Source: Hedera helix (Eukaryota; Streptophyta; Magnoliopsida; Apiales; Araliaceae). Taken from it: a DNA stretch of 64,000 bases. Below, one piece after another: positions 52,184-62,777 of this stretch. Under the pieces are notes generated by a model that did no database searches, was not told the origin of the DNA, and saw nothing but the letters and a program-made list of their open reading frames with translations. Both the position numbers and the translations under genes were made by a program. The stretch lies in the NCBI GenBank assembly GCA_947179155.2, contig OX359285.1:12585510-12649509 (forward strand), given 5' to 3'. How positions within the stretch are numbered: the stretch's first letter is position 1; each line of letters begins with the position of its first letter.

Positions 52184-53444
52184 TGTTGGTTTGAAAAAAT
52201 ATGGCATATATACAATCAAATTGTATAGCGCAATAGAAGCAAGGTATAAATTATATTTTTTAAAAATTACAAATCATAAACTAGAATCTTTCTTATGCGA
52301 CTATTATTAATTGAGGAATGATAAAAGTATTGATCAATGTTAGCTACCCAAGTGTGTAGCCTCTAAAGGTGATCCACCAAGAGATCTATGAATTAAAAAA
52401 GTGAATTTTAATTTTTTCAAACCATGGGTGGCTAACCCTAATTTTCTCTCTTCTAATTCCTTAGATGTAGATAATTATAAAGTACTCTCTTAATTCTTGT
52501 AAAATAGTGTGTAACCTTAATCTATAATAAGACTACTCTTATTTATAGATATGATCAACCCTCCTAAACTCTTTAGGATTAGGGTTTTAATTTAACTCCT
52601 AATCTAATTAGGAACTAAATTAATTAAATATAATAATTATAATTCTTAAACTATTTAGGAACTTAATTATTTATTATAAGAGTATTTCTTATTAATTAAT
52701 TCTTAAACCATTTATAAACTAAATTAATTATTATAATAATTACAATTCCTAAATCATTTAGGATCTTAATTATTTATAATAATGCTACTATTTATTAATT
52801 AATTTCTGAATCATTTAGGAACTAAATAATAAAACTCCTCTTATTAATTTATGAAAATAATAAATTATAAATATTAAGTTATTTAATTTATTCCATCACC
52901 GCAGTATAAATTAAATACACTTAAGAAATATGTCAAAGTATAACTCATCATACATTAGATACTATGATGATCTCAAGTCCAAGGATCACATGTACTACTA
53001 TCACATAAAGAACTATTGACAGACAAGTAAAACTCCATTAAATGTTCCTTTAGCGAGTTATGTTCAGTGAACTTATTCTCTAATAAACACTTACATACTT
53101 GTTTTAGTGACTCTACACAAATGATTATGTGATCAATCATGCTCTTCATAAGAAAGTATAGTATGTACTAATCTATCTGGATTCACTAATCCTCATTTTA
53201 GTGATCCCACGATTATGAACATTTTAGTTTTGAATTATCTTGAATTTATATCTTATTACCATAATCGACATTATGATTCTAAAAGCATTGCTAAAAACTA
53301 TGAGTTTATCCATTTAATTAATTCAACCAACTAATCATGAATAAAGAAATACATTTTATAAAACTTTTATTAATAAACGAATAAGATTACAAAGTATATG
53401 CTTATCACGTCAAATGTGATTGGCTTGAGGGTATACTACTTTCA
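52184..53444 (-). mobile_element. C3: solo copia LTR in T1 gag
   Basis: Minus-strand ends TGAAAGTAG and CCAACA, homologous to the C1 and C2 LTRs. Flanks CAAAG and CAAAT match at 4 of 5 bases, and T1 gag reads on across the site, so it is a solo LTR with a slightly aged target duplication. It lacks the trinucleotide run of its relatives. Confidence 0.85.
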
Positions 53445-53884
53445 CAAATTACCACCCGCAGCTGCATCAATAATCGTCCTTGTAGAGCTGAATAATCCAT
53501 TATAGAATATTTGCACTTGCAACCATTTGGCTATGCCATGATGTGGACATCTTTGCCATAAATCTTTGAAGCACTCTCATGCCTCATACAAAGATTCAAA
53601 ATCATGTTGCATGAAAGAAGTAATGTCGCTCCTCATCTTTGCAGTCTTGGCCGAAAAAAAGAATTTTGCTAGAAACTTTTGAGCCAAGTCATTCTACGTT
53701 GTGGTAGAACCCGGTGGAAGTGAGTGTAGCCAACTCTTTGCCTTGTCCCGAAGTGTGAAAGGGAACAAGCAAAGTCTAATTACATCATCGGTGACTTTAA
53801 GAAGCTCACCAAATGCTGAATTGGGTCGTCATTAGGCAAACTCCTAAACTTCACCGAATTTTAGATCATTTGAATTGTTCCCGA
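53445..53884 (-). pseudogene. T1 gag (capsid part)
   Basis: The minus-strand reading gives FRSLPNDDPIQHL with one frame change, VIRLCLFPFTLRDKAKSWL and LAQKFLAKFF, the Retrotrans_gag core of Tat/Athila elements, with at least two stops. It is split on the left by the C3 LTR and on the right by LTR11. Removing both restores collinearity from about 57990 to 51000, which sets the insertion order. Confidence 0.85.
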
Positions 53885-54301
53885 TGTGACACCCAGGCTT
53901 TTTTTTTTGAAATAATTTCCAAATACGGATTATGATGAATTAAGTAAAGGTTGGTAGTTAAAACCTAGTGTTGAATGATTAAGGTATTAAGGAATGAATT
54001 ATGAAAAGGAGAAACTATCTTGATAAGTGAATCAAGAAACGAGTTAAAGCGTTATTAATAAAAATTTTAGAGAAAAATGGAATGTAATACTACAAAGAAA
54101 TTGAGAATTGAAATAAGAATTTAAATATTCTAACAGTATTGATCATTATGGTGTTACCCATGTGAGTTATGAAAATAAATGAGGAAAGATATGATTATTA
54201 TGAATATAATTGTGAATTATCAAGATAAAGGTATAGCGAGGTGCTATAATGAAATACGTATGATTATTACAGTAATTATGATTCCGATGACGGAATCCTG
54301 T

Positions 54302-54330
54302 TAAGGGGGGAAGAATGTGAGGACCCGAAT
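54302..54330 (+). other. PPT-like tract and second LTR start inside LTR11
   Basis: A GACGGAATCCTGTTAAGG context leads into GGGGGGAAGAA, directly followed by TGTGAGGACCCG. The related LTR14 begins exactly at the equivalent TGTGAGAACCCG. Confidence 0.7.
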
Positions 54331-56004
54331 TTTCAGAATTTCTTTAATAATATTAAATAAAAATTTAATTACTAGAATTATCAGGGTTGTTTAAATTATT
54401 TGTGATATTATGTGATTTAAGGTATGAGATGAGATTTAATTAGTAAATTAAATCTGTGCAGAGATTATGATAAATAGTATTGAATTAAAGTAATTGAAAA
54501 GTGAATAAATTGTTTAAAAACAATTTATTAAGAATAAAAGAAATTTTAGATAAATGTACATTAATTTGTACAATTAAATTGTTATAAAAATACAAAAATT
54601 TAGATTTAAAGGAGATCATATGATAATGTGAGAAGTAAGATTTAAATATGTATATTTATATATGTGAATGTTTAATTGATAATTATAAATTTCATTAATT
54701 ATGAGAATTAAGGGATTAATAATTAAATTAATCCAAAGTTAAATAAAAGTGAATGAGGAAGTTAGTAAAATTAGAAATATTGATTATTTAATTAATCAAT
54801 AATTATGGTGAAGGTTTAGAAATTATTTAAGAGGAGGAAGGAATTTTATAAATTATATACTAATAAAGTATATAATTTATATAAGAAAATTTAAGTAAAA
54901 GAGTAATGGAAAAATAATTATATAAGAATTATTATATAATTTATATAAGAGGATTAAATTAATGAAAGGATTAATAAATATATAATTATTGATTATATAA
55001 TTAATTAATAATTATGGAGGAATTTAAGAAATTATTTAAAAGGAGAATGTAATTATATAAATTATATAATATTAAATTATATAATTTATATATAAAGAAG
55101 TTAATGTGAAATGTAAAGAAATGAAAATAAATTAGAAAAAGGAATATTTTAAGTTATTAAAAATTATGGTTATATATAATGAAATTATTATGACTTTTAT
55201 GTGGAATAATATTTCGAAAACGTGAACATGTTAGTGTAACATGATGTCCAAGTAACGAAGTGAAAAATTATGAAAAATAATTTTTATATGTTATATGAAT
55301 TATTTTATGAATTTTGGAGATATAAAATACCTCATATAATTACATGCATGTCATTATGCGTGTACAAAATCTGTCAAGTAAAGTACCTAAAAGAGGTATT
55401 AATATTACTTATAAATCAAATTATGATTTTTAGTGAATTAAAATAACTATTGTATATACATTATATAAAATATTTATTACACGTAATAATTACGTAATGT
55501 AATTAATTAAATTGTATGCTTGAATTTTTGGGAATTTTCGAGAAAGAGCAAGGTCGGTGGACTTGTGGGTTAATTCTCCAAAATAGTTAATTGTTTTAAT
55601 TATAATAAAAAGGCAAGGAAAGAAAAAGAAATGCAAAAAGAATAAAAACACAATACACATCTCTCTCTTTCTCTTCCACCGAAAGCCACCATGACCATCC
55701 ATCACCACCACCTTACGCCACTAAGGAAAGAATTATTGATGTTATCAAGAGGAAGAAAAGCTTCAAAGGAAAGCATTAGAAGGTATAAAATGAATTTATT
55801 TGGTTTATTTCTATATTTATGGTGGTAAATTAATTTTGTGGGAAAAAATTGTAAATAATTAGAATAATTATTCTAAATAATTTATGGATGTATATCTATG
55901 AATTTTATCATGTTTAGAGTAATTTTGTGGTAGAAAAAGAGATCAAAAATAGTAGTATTTTGCTTAAGTTGGTTTACTGTCTGCGGAAGGAAAAAAAAAA
56001 AAAT

Positions 56005-56300
56005 CTAGGCATGCCGCGCATTGCGTGGCGCGGTTTTCGAAAGCAAGGGCCAAAAACAGCGTCGTTTTGGGCGCTGAAAGGGGAAGGCCGCGCCATGCGC
56101 GGCAGCCAAATCCTCGCCAGGCCAAACGACGTCGTTTGGCTGGCGAGAGGGGAGGCCGCGCGCTATGCGCGGCCGACGCAATGCGGGGAAATGACAATTT
56201 TGCCCCTGACCTTTTAAGGAAATACCGACCGTGTCCTGGCCTTGTAAAATGACGCGCGTACCCCTGAACTTTTAAGAAAATGACCAGCGTGTCCCCAAAG
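56005..56300. promoter_or_regulatory. GC-rich palindrome cassette in LTR11
   Basis: It holds CCGCGCATTGCGTGG, the 20-bp palindrome GCCAAACGACGTCGTTTGGC (56121-56140) inside a longer near-perfect hairpin with CTCGCCA/TGGCGAG arms, and GGCCGCGC-GCTAT-GCGCGGCC (about 56154-56174). AATGACAATTTTGCCCCTGA-type phrases follow. The palindrome is identical to that in LTR9. Confidence 0.78.
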
Positions 56301-57066
56301 CCGCAAAAATTGCCAAAATGCGCCCAGAAAATAGTTTTTAATTAAATAAATGTTTAAAAATTATTTTAAAATTATAGAAAATTATAGAAAAATACTAAAA
56401 GTATAGAAATGATATTTGGGCATTAAATTTAATATTTTTGTAAAAATATTAAATATTGAGGATTAATATTTAAATGTTTAAATATTAATCTAATAAGGTT
56501 ACAATTTAGAAAATGGTTAAATAAAATTTTTGGACAACCAAATATGCTAAATTTCATTCGATGAGACGGGTTGTCCGTATTGAAGGTATTTGATATTAAG
56601 TTAAATGAATATTTTTAAGAAGCGAGGTTAATATAATTAACCTTATTATTTAATAATTGACCCGGTACCTTAAAATAAATCGTCGGGTATGGTTAATTAT
56701 ATTATAGATGATATTAATTAATTAAATTAATATCATAAGAGGATAAATAATTATTATTTGATTATTTTATGATCATATGTCATACGAGAAGCACGATAAA
56801 AAGGTATTTGTTAATTAATTCTACAATCCAAGCAAGTTCTTCAGTCCTTTTATGTTAAATGTTGGACGGTTATGATATGTAATTCTTGTTTTAAATGCAT
56901 ACAAATTATGTGCTATGTGATACGTGATTAATATGACCACAATGTGTACTTTGTGCAACGATATGAATATATATGAGATATATTGCTATAGTAGAAGCAC
57001 AAACACATGATGTATGACACACACCAAGCATGATAAGGTATGTGCTACGTGAAGTATAAACTGTTG

Positions 57067-57117
57067 AACTTGCTGAGCCGTTGTGCTCATTACTTGCGTA
57101 ATATAAACTTTTGCAGG
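57067..57117 (+). promoter_or_regulatory. LTR promoter-like module (LTR11)
   Basis: CTTGCTGAGC, CGTTGT, GCTCATTACTTGCGTAATATAAAC, then TTTTGCAGG. The spacing equals that in LTR8. Confidence 0.55.
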
Positions 57118-57685
57118 TTAAGAAATGAATTTCAAGAATATCAGATTATATAGAGACGGGTTTTCCTAAAAGGTTGTGAAAGTTATTATGAATTATTTAT
57201 ATTCAATAATTTGTTAAGGTTACATTAATATTTTGTATGTACATATATGTTGGATCCGGATAGGACGAATAATGTTAAATTATGAACTGTGATTGTTCAA
57301 GATAATGGTAAGGATAGAGATTATTATATGTTTAATTATGAATTATGAAGCAAAGAAAATTTTATGGATATGAACAATATTAAATTTTGAATGTTAAGTT
57401 TTATGATATTGGTATAGAAAGAAAAAGTGAGAGTTGTGATCCAGAGACTAGGATCAAGAAATGAAGTTCTTAAATGATAAAATATTTAATACAATAATTG
57501 AATTGAGAAAAAAAAATTATACCGATAAATATGGTAATTGATGATGATAATGTCAAATAATGGGTTAAATAAGGAGATTAAAGATTTATTAACGAATCGA
57601 AATTTGGACGTAAAGAAGATACTGTTTAATAAATATGAAATTTAAGGTAATAAAGATGGTCGAATTTCGGGGTCGTTACACCCGA

Positions 57686-58015
57686 CTTGATCTCAAAATG
57701 GGTAGCATGAATTACTGGCCTTTGGATGCTCGATTGGATCTCTGAGACCTGTGGCATTACATAATCTCACAGTAAACTTTTTTACCTAGATCCACCATGG
57801 TTCCTTGATTAATATCTTGACAGTACTTCCTTATCCTCCGCAAAAAAAAAATAATCAATTTTGTCTTCGTATGAAAGTGGTTCCTGTCCTTTTGATTGCG
57901 TTTGCAAGAGTAATCAAGCGTACCTAAAAAAAAGTAACAATAAAAATAAAATAAAAATGTTTAAATTTAAACTAATTTGATTGAAATTAATATTGGTAAT
58001 AATTATTAGAGTAAT
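57686..58015 (-). pseudogene. T1 leader and gag N-terminal remnant
   Basis: A degenerate minus-strand reading with several stops leads from the primer site toward the gag core at 53884. No intact start codon can be chosen. Confidence 0.5.
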
Positions 58016-58034
58016 TACCCAGCAACGACGCAAA
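58016..58034 (-). other. T1 primer binding site
   Basis: On the minus strand TTTGCGTCGTTGCTGGG, a mutated form of the TGGCGCCGTTGCCGGGGA site used by plant Tat/Athila elements. It places the 5' LTR to the right. Confidence 0.65.
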
Positions 58035-59164
58035 AAACTTGTTTGTCTATTTTTAACTTAGGATTTCACACGCAAGTATACGTGATCTAACAGCAACACA
58101 GTAGCAAGCAATGTATCGTTCCTATGGATAATTAAATAATAATAATTACCAAGTACTAATTTTATATCTAATTAATTTTATTTAAACAATTGAATTTAAA
58201 CTATAAAATAGAATCTAATTAAAATTAACAACTAAACTAATGAAAAGATAAAAATTAGATTTTAAAGACTTAATATTATAATTTTCCTCAATGATTCTTT
58301 TAAATTTTTTCAATCCCTTTTTAATTAATTAATTATATATAATTATTAATCGAGAATTCTTTATAGTATTTATACGCATCTCTCAATGACATATGAACAA
58401 ATTCCTATAAATCTGACACTAAGGAAATAAAATTATAAAGAACATCCTAATTAAATAAATCACTATATTTCTATGTGAATTAAATTAACAAGGATTTGAA
58501 AATAATATTCTCTTTAATGTTACATAAGACATATATGTATATTTATATTCTATACACGAATCATGAATTCCATCAATATAGAAAATACAAACATATGTTA
58601 TCATATTCAGATCTAAATTTATAATACATCTCTCAGTTTCATATAAATTATTTCAATAATTATCCACAAATAATTAATTAATACATGAACACGAAAATAT
58701 TTAAATTCAAATCTATAATCCATTCGTCAACTTCATATAGATTAATACATTAATTACTGTAGATAATTATAACTTTAATAAACAAAATATGATAAACAAT
58801 TTATATATAATCAAATATAATAAAAAAGGAAGAGAATTAATATAAACTACACGTTGAGTTTCATTGCAATCCTAATTAAGAATTAGCTCATAACTAAAGA
58901 AGAAAACACATTCATAATATTAGATATCATCATGCCAAGAATTACAATAATTAAAAAAAAATTAGAGAGAAAATATCTTATTCTCAAAGTGCAATCTCCA
59001 ATTCTTCCTTCAATCTTGAATCCTTGTGTGAATCTTCCTTTAGATATAATAGAAACCTTGATTCTCTATTCTAATCTACTAATAACTATGTTGTTTTCCC
59101 TAAATTATGTGTTTTGACATGTATTTATAGGTTACAATCCCAATCCCTAGCATATATTGAAGTA

Positions 59165-59396
59165 CAAATCCAATTGGGCATCAAAAGAGTGCAAAAACGC
59201 GACAAAACTCAAATCCCTAGTGGCATGATGATGACCCAGCGCCGCAGCGCCAATATGGCAGAAATTAAATATAAGGGGGGCACAGCAGTGCCCTAATCCT
59301 TCACAAAAGTGGCGCGGCAATGCCGAATCATCAACAAGCTACACGAGATTTGAGTTTTAACTCGTTTCTGCACTCTTTTGATGCCCAATTGGATTT
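59165..59396. repeat. 28-bp perfect inverted repeat in T1 LTR
   Basis: The arm at about 59165-59192 (beginning AAATCCAATTGGGCATC) is the exact reverse complement of about 59369-59396 (ending GATGCCCAATTGGATTT), with about 176 bp between. A third, mismatched copy in the second orientation is at about 59450-59477. Confidence 0.85.
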
Positions 59397-59528
59397 CAGA
59401 TGCGAAATTTATGATAATTTTTCCAACAGATGTAAGTACAATTGGATTTTGCACTATTTTGATGCCCAATTAGATTTGTACATCTGCTTCAGCATCTGTT
59501 GGGAAAATGGTCATACCGTTCGCATCTG
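59397..59528. repeat. Long imperfect hairpin, about 60-bp arms
   Basis: The outer arms CAGATGCGAA and TTCGCATCTG are perfect. The next part pairs ATTTTTCCAACAGATG with CATCTGTTGGGAAAAT, with one mismatch. It could fold as a foldback or small-RNA-type stem. It overlaps the open frame 59320-59529, which I do not regard as coding. Confidence 0.75.
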
Positions 59529-59922
59529 AACTCCGATTGAGACAATTCAAGATGTTCCGGAAGATAGGAAGTAGTTCTATAGCTTTCATGTTTTATGATT
59601 TAAGAAATTATTACTGAATCAAGGTTGAAATGGGGCCCTAAGTGATTGTTATGAAAAAGACAAGTTGAAAATTCAACCACAGCAACTCCAAACTTTAATT
59701 CACTTAGCTCTTATTCCAATTCCTACATAACAAAGTAAAAACACGTAAAACTAATATAAAATACTTAAGAACTCAGAAATTATTAAGTTAAAAGATAATC
59801 AATACATAGGCATAAAACTTAATTATTAGAAATCCAAAAAAGTTGTTGACGGAGAAATTCATATGGGAATGAACTCAAGAATCATTCCAAAATATTTGAA
59901 AATGAAGGAGTTATGCATGTTT

Positions 59923-60335
59923 TAGGGGATGTTTGATAAAAATTGAATGAAATAGTTCTGAATGCTTAAATAATCTGAATGAGCTACATGAAGTAGATTT
60001 CTGAACACTGAATGAAAAAAATTGTTTGATAAGTGACATGTCTGAAATATCTAAATAACATATTTTTACTATTTTACCCATCTGAAAAAAATACAAAGTT
60101 GTAAATTTATTTAATATTACTTAATATAATATTTAATTTTTTTTTAATTTTCAACTTTTTTTTACTCCATTCAGCCGGGACTTAATCATTCAGCCAAAAA
60201 AATTAAACTTAGTCATTCAGTCCAAAAATCTGACCGATTCAGCTATTCAGCCACATTTAGTCCTAAACAAACGCACTGAATGACTGATTGATTCAGTCAT
60301 TATGATGCATTAAGTTCCAATCAAACACCTCCTTA
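59923..60335. mobile_element. hAT-like MITE, about 413 bp
   Basis: The ends TAGGGGATGTTTGAT and TAAGGAGGTGTTTGAT (the latter read inward on the minus strand) form a terminal inverted repeat of a kind common in plant hAT MITEs. The interior repeats the words CATTCAG/CTGAATG many times. No target duplication is clear. No coding capacity. Confidence 0.68.
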
Positions 60336-61345
60336 GTAAGAGAGGTTTTAGCAGCCAAAATTAAGGTTTTGAGTTCTGCTTTGAGCGCACCGCTGCTCAG
60401 GTAAGCCTATAGTGAGCGCCCTGACATCCAACCCAAATTTTGAAAAGTCAAACTTTGTTCCGTTAAGGTTTTGTCTTGTCAAAACCTTAAAATTGAATAA
60501 TAACCTTTATGTACTATTCAATTAAAATTGAATAATACATAATTATTTTATTCTTTTAACTTTATTTTTCTTAAGTCCTTCGTATTTATTCAAAATATTT
60601 AATTGACTTATTATTTTTATAGCTCTTGGATATCTTTAGTATATTTCATTCCATAAACAAAATAGTTTTCGTTTAATTTTCCAACTTTTTTTACTATTTT
60701 TAAATAGTCAATTTATGTCCAAACTTTGCCATATTTATTAAAAATTGAGTTTTCATCAGAAAATGCTAAAATTTGTAAGGCAGCCTACTTCCACCATAGA
60801 AAACCTCCAGTAAAAATTTCATAATATTTGGAGTTAAACATTTCAAGTTATACCCGTAACTTTATTTTAAAACATAAATAAACATCAGGTCATAACTCAC
60901 TCATCCGAGGTCGGATTGAACTCATTTTTTTTACAATGGCCGCTTATTACCATATAGTAACACATAAAATTTTATGAAATTTTTAGAGCAACGAAAGTGG
61001 CCAAAACAGGCCCTTCCATTTTCTAGACATTAGGTTTTGAGACTTTTGCTGGTAAAAATTGTTTTGCTAGAAAAATCATCATGAATCGCTCGTTTAATAT
61101 TTTTTGGTCATTCCTCTTGGAATATCTTCTTATTTGATAAATCACAAAAACGAGTTACGGGACGTGAACAATAACTCCGGGAACGGACTCTCCAGAATAG
61201 TATTTTCTAGCAAAAATCGATTTCATGTTTTGATCATCTTTTCCATTATAGATGCATACAAATATATTAGTTAAGCACATTAAACCCTAGATCTATTATT
61301 CTAACATAGATCTAGACATAATGGGTTTGAATAATACTTTTCTAC
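60336..61345. other. Unassigned non-coding DNA, LTR U3-like
   Basis: No credible frame. Phrases such as GGTCATAACTCACTCATCCGA and TTGGAGTTAAACATTTCAAG are of the kind seen in the U3 of long plant LTRs. A GC-containing hairpin-like patch (GAGCGCACCGCTGCTC) is at about 60383. It ends where LTR14 begins, with TCTAC (61341-61345) as its possible target duplication. Confidence 0.45.
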
Positions 61346-61630
61346 TGTGAGAACCCGAATTTTCGGAATTTCTGTGATAAAATTAAATAAGAATTTAATT
61401 AACAAAATTATCAAAGTTGTTTAAATTATTTATGATTAAAGTGATTTAAAGTGTGTGAAGGAATTTAATTGATAAATTAAATCTGTACAGAGATGGTGAT
61501 AAATTATGTTGAATTAAAATAATTAAAAAGATAATAAATTGTTTAAAAACAATTTATGAAGAATAAGAGAAATTTCATGTAATAGTACAATAAAATTGTA
61601 CAATTAAATTAGTATAGAGGTGCAGAAATT
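61346..61630 (+). mobile_element. LTR14: start of a gypsy LTR, cut by the viral insertion
   Basis: It begins TGTGAGAACCCGAATTTTCGG and is collinear with LTR11 from 54317 for about 285 bp, sharing TTGTTTAAAAACAATTTAT. Similarity stops at about 61630, after GTGCAGAAATT, where the geminivirus sequence begins. The rest of the LTR should lie to the right of the window. It lacks the 430-560-bp 5' extension found in LTR8 and LTR11. Confidence 0.82.
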
Positions 61631-61763
61631 GTTATACTCGTTCCCGCCCAAGTTTGGAACAGTACGCGTTGTACTGTACACTGTCCTTTTTGTCTGTACT
61701 TGGTGTGATACTGGTGCCACGTGTTAATACGTCATTTACTCGCTTTAAAGACTTGTCTTTAAT

Positions 61764-61776
61764 TCTAGTTATATAC
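61764..61776 (+). promoter_or_regulatory. Probable virion-sense TATA box
   Basis: TTATATAC at 61769-61776 is about 55 bp upstream of the ATG at 61831. A G-box-like TGCCACGTGT lies 50 bp further up, at about 61715-61724, and the same ten bases recur right of the origin at 63893-63902. Confidence 0.5.
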
Positions 61777-61830
61777 AAATTCTCTGCTTTACCACCCCTG
61801 ACCTTCCAAACTTCATTTTTTTTTTTAAAA

Positions 61831-62118
61831 ATGTCGTGTAAGTGGACGAAATGTCCAGTACATGGCAGAGTACCAATTTTGACATTCCAGGAATTTTTTG
61901 ATTTTTCTCAAAATTTACGGTATTTGGGCTTTGAACGAGTGCTAAAGTTATATCATGAAGATATCAAGGAGCATGGTGATTCTGACGACTTGAGGAAGTA
62001 TGCACTGGCATTAAAAGAATGCCAAGATGAAGTTTACCGCTCGATGAATGATTTGAAAGCTGCAGATAAAAAGGACGAAGTCTCAACGGATCTAAAGTTG
62101 GGAACTAGTGAAAAGTAG
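61831..62118 (+). CDS. Virion-sense ORF of the endogenous geminivirus, 95 aa, unassigned
   Basis: It stands where V2 (precoat or movement protein) and coat protein genes would be. I chose the ATG at 61831 because it follows a poly-T/A stretch and begins the only part that looks like a soluble protein; the open frame extends upstream to 61654, but those 59 codons cover the promoter and TATA region. The 95-residue product starts with a short Cys/His cluster (MSCKWTKCPVHG), has a hydrophobic aromatic stretch (FFDFSQNLRYLGF), and ends in a charged, helix-prone half rich in Lys, Asp and Glu. No transmembrane segment or signal peptide. Size and place fit geminivirus V2, but I cannot align it with confidence. 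It is open and undamaged. Confidence 0.6.
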   Translation: MSCKWTKCPVHGRVPILTFQEFFDFSQNLRYLGFERVLKLYHEDIKEHGDSDDLRKYALALKECQDEVYRSMNDLKAADKKDEVSTDLKLGTSEK

Positions 62119-62197
62119 GGTTGTGAAGCTAGTGTTTTCTTTGTACTTCGATTTGCACAGTATTTGTTAATGTAATTTGCAATAATATTAATAATAA
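62119..62197. terminator. Short intergenic region with convergent polyadenylation signals
   Basis: 79 bp between the stop of the virion-sense ORF and that of REn. It is rich in AATAAT and ATTATT words (62179-62200), which give AATAA-type signals on both strands, as expected where viral transcripts converge. Confidence 0.55.
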
Positions 62198-62611
62198 TTA
62201 ATATTTCCATTCCTCATCGTAAAATGAAATACATTTCCATTCTACACTGTGATTAGAACATAATTTCCAATCAGCACAACTTAAATTACATGTTAAGTAC
62301 ACAGCATCAGGGCTAATGACTCCTAAATTATTAATCATTGAATAAATTCTGGCTCTGATACGCATGGTAAAGTAATCCTCCATCACAGAGCTGGGAAAAA
62401 TTGAGGTCATCCAAGTGGTGATATTTAGTATCCCTGTTTTGATCCTCAGTGCCTTTCGGAGGTTGTAATTGAAACGTATTGTAGTTATGAACTGGTTGTC
62501 GTTCATTGTTGTCTTGGACCGGAAGTGGAGAGGGTTTTTTATTTCGTCTGATAAGACCCCTGTTTGCATGAGACGGTAGCAGTTGGTGGTCGACACTGCA
62601 ACCATTGACAT
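62198..62611 (-). CDS. ren: REn (C3) replication enhancer-like protein
   Basis: REn binds Rep and raises viral DNA accumulation. The minus-strand frame is open from 62755, but the family start fits the Met at 62611 (or 62605), giving 137 (or 135) residues against a usual 132-134. Family features visible are a KNPLHF block near residue 27, the central FNYNLRKALRI block and W(M)TS that follow, LGVIS in the C-terminal third, and an aromatic C-terminus. It overlaps the 3' half of TrAP in another frame, as in exogenous viruses. No internal stop. Whether it is expressed is unknown. Confidence 0.82.
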   Translation of the reverse strand: MSMVAVSTTNCYRLMQTGVLSDEIKNPLHFRSKTTMNDNQFITTIRFNYNLRKALRIKTGILNITTWMTSIFPSSVMEDYFTMRIRARIYSMINNLGVISPDAVYLTCNLSCADWKLCSNHSVEWKCISFYDEEWKY

Positions 62612-62777
62612 GAAAGAGTTGGCAGCCGCAGTTGAATTTAATTTGCTTCCTCTTCGTCTTCTTCTTCGATCTCGCGTGTTGGGGTTTGATTTTGGGAGGT
62701 GTTGGAGAAGAACGATTTGGTGACGAAGAAAAATTCTGCGTTTGACAATGTCCACTCTTTGAGGGAGACATTCTCAA
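62331..62777 (-). CDS. trap: TrAP (C2) transcriptional activator-like protein
   Basis: 148 residues, a little longer than the usual 129-135. Three expected parts are in order: a basic N-terminal nuclear-localisation-like run (ARSKKKTKRKQIKF, residues 35-48), a Cys/His zinc-binding region (CGC, later C, H and H, residues 50-72), and an acidic C-terminus (LDDLNFSQLCDGG) that resembles the activation domain. In exogenous viruses TrAP activates late virion-sense genes and counters silencing. The first Met at 62777 is used; a second at 62771 is possible. It overlaps Rep by 140 bp and REn by 281 bp. Open throughout. Confidence 0.8.
   Translation of the reverse strand: MRMSPSKSGHCQTQNFSSSPNRSSPTPPKIKPQHARSKKKTKRKQIKFNCGCQLFHVNGCSVDHQLLPSHANRGLIRRNKKPSPLPVQDNNERQPVHNYNTFQLQPPKGTEDQNRDTKYHHLDDLNFSQLCDGGLLYHAYQSQNLFND

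Larger units (their letters stand above)
53885..57680 (+). mobile_element. LTR11: solo gypsy LTR with internal PPT-like site
   Basis: It starts TGTGACACCCAGG and ends CGAATTTCGGGGTCGTTACA, with the perfect duplication CCCGA at 53880-53884 and 57681-57685. Length 3.8 kb, plus orientation (module 57067-57117). Same family as LTR8. At 54302-54317 it has TTAAGGGGGGAAGAA followed by TGTGAGGACCCGAATT, a polypurine-tract-plus-LTR-start signature within the LTR. It carries a GC cassette at 56005-56300 and AT-hairpin repeats at 54780-55100. The 55927-56252 frames are by-products of the GC island. Confidence 0.92.
58040..59600 (-). mobile_element. T1 5' LTR (minus strand), right end unclear
   Basis: It begins next to the primer site with TGTTTGTCTATTTTT and has the CACACGCAAGTATACGTG and TATCGTTCCTATGG phrases of Tat/Athila R/U5 regions. 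A minus-strand TATA box (CCTATAAATACA) lies at about 59129-59140. Upstream of it are GC hairpins at 59238-59255 (CAGCGCCGCAGCGCC) and 59278-59292 (GGGCACAGCAGTGCCC). The true start could not be found; it may lie anywhere from 59.6 to 61.3 kb. Confidence 0.62.

Noticed and set aside
54317..57680. LTR11 starting at 54317 rather than 53885
   Set aside because: The perfect target duplication CCCGA fits only the 53885 start, and LTR8 shows the same extended form with GTTAT.
59397..59528. Hairpin called as a microRNA gene
   Set aside because: A stem alone is not enough. No small RNA data are available, and the context is an LTR with other inverted repeats.
61654..61830. Upstream 59 codons of the virion-sense frame as part of the protein
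   Set aside because: They cover the promoter region including the TATA-like box and a poly-T tract. The internal Met at 61831 gives a compact soluble product.
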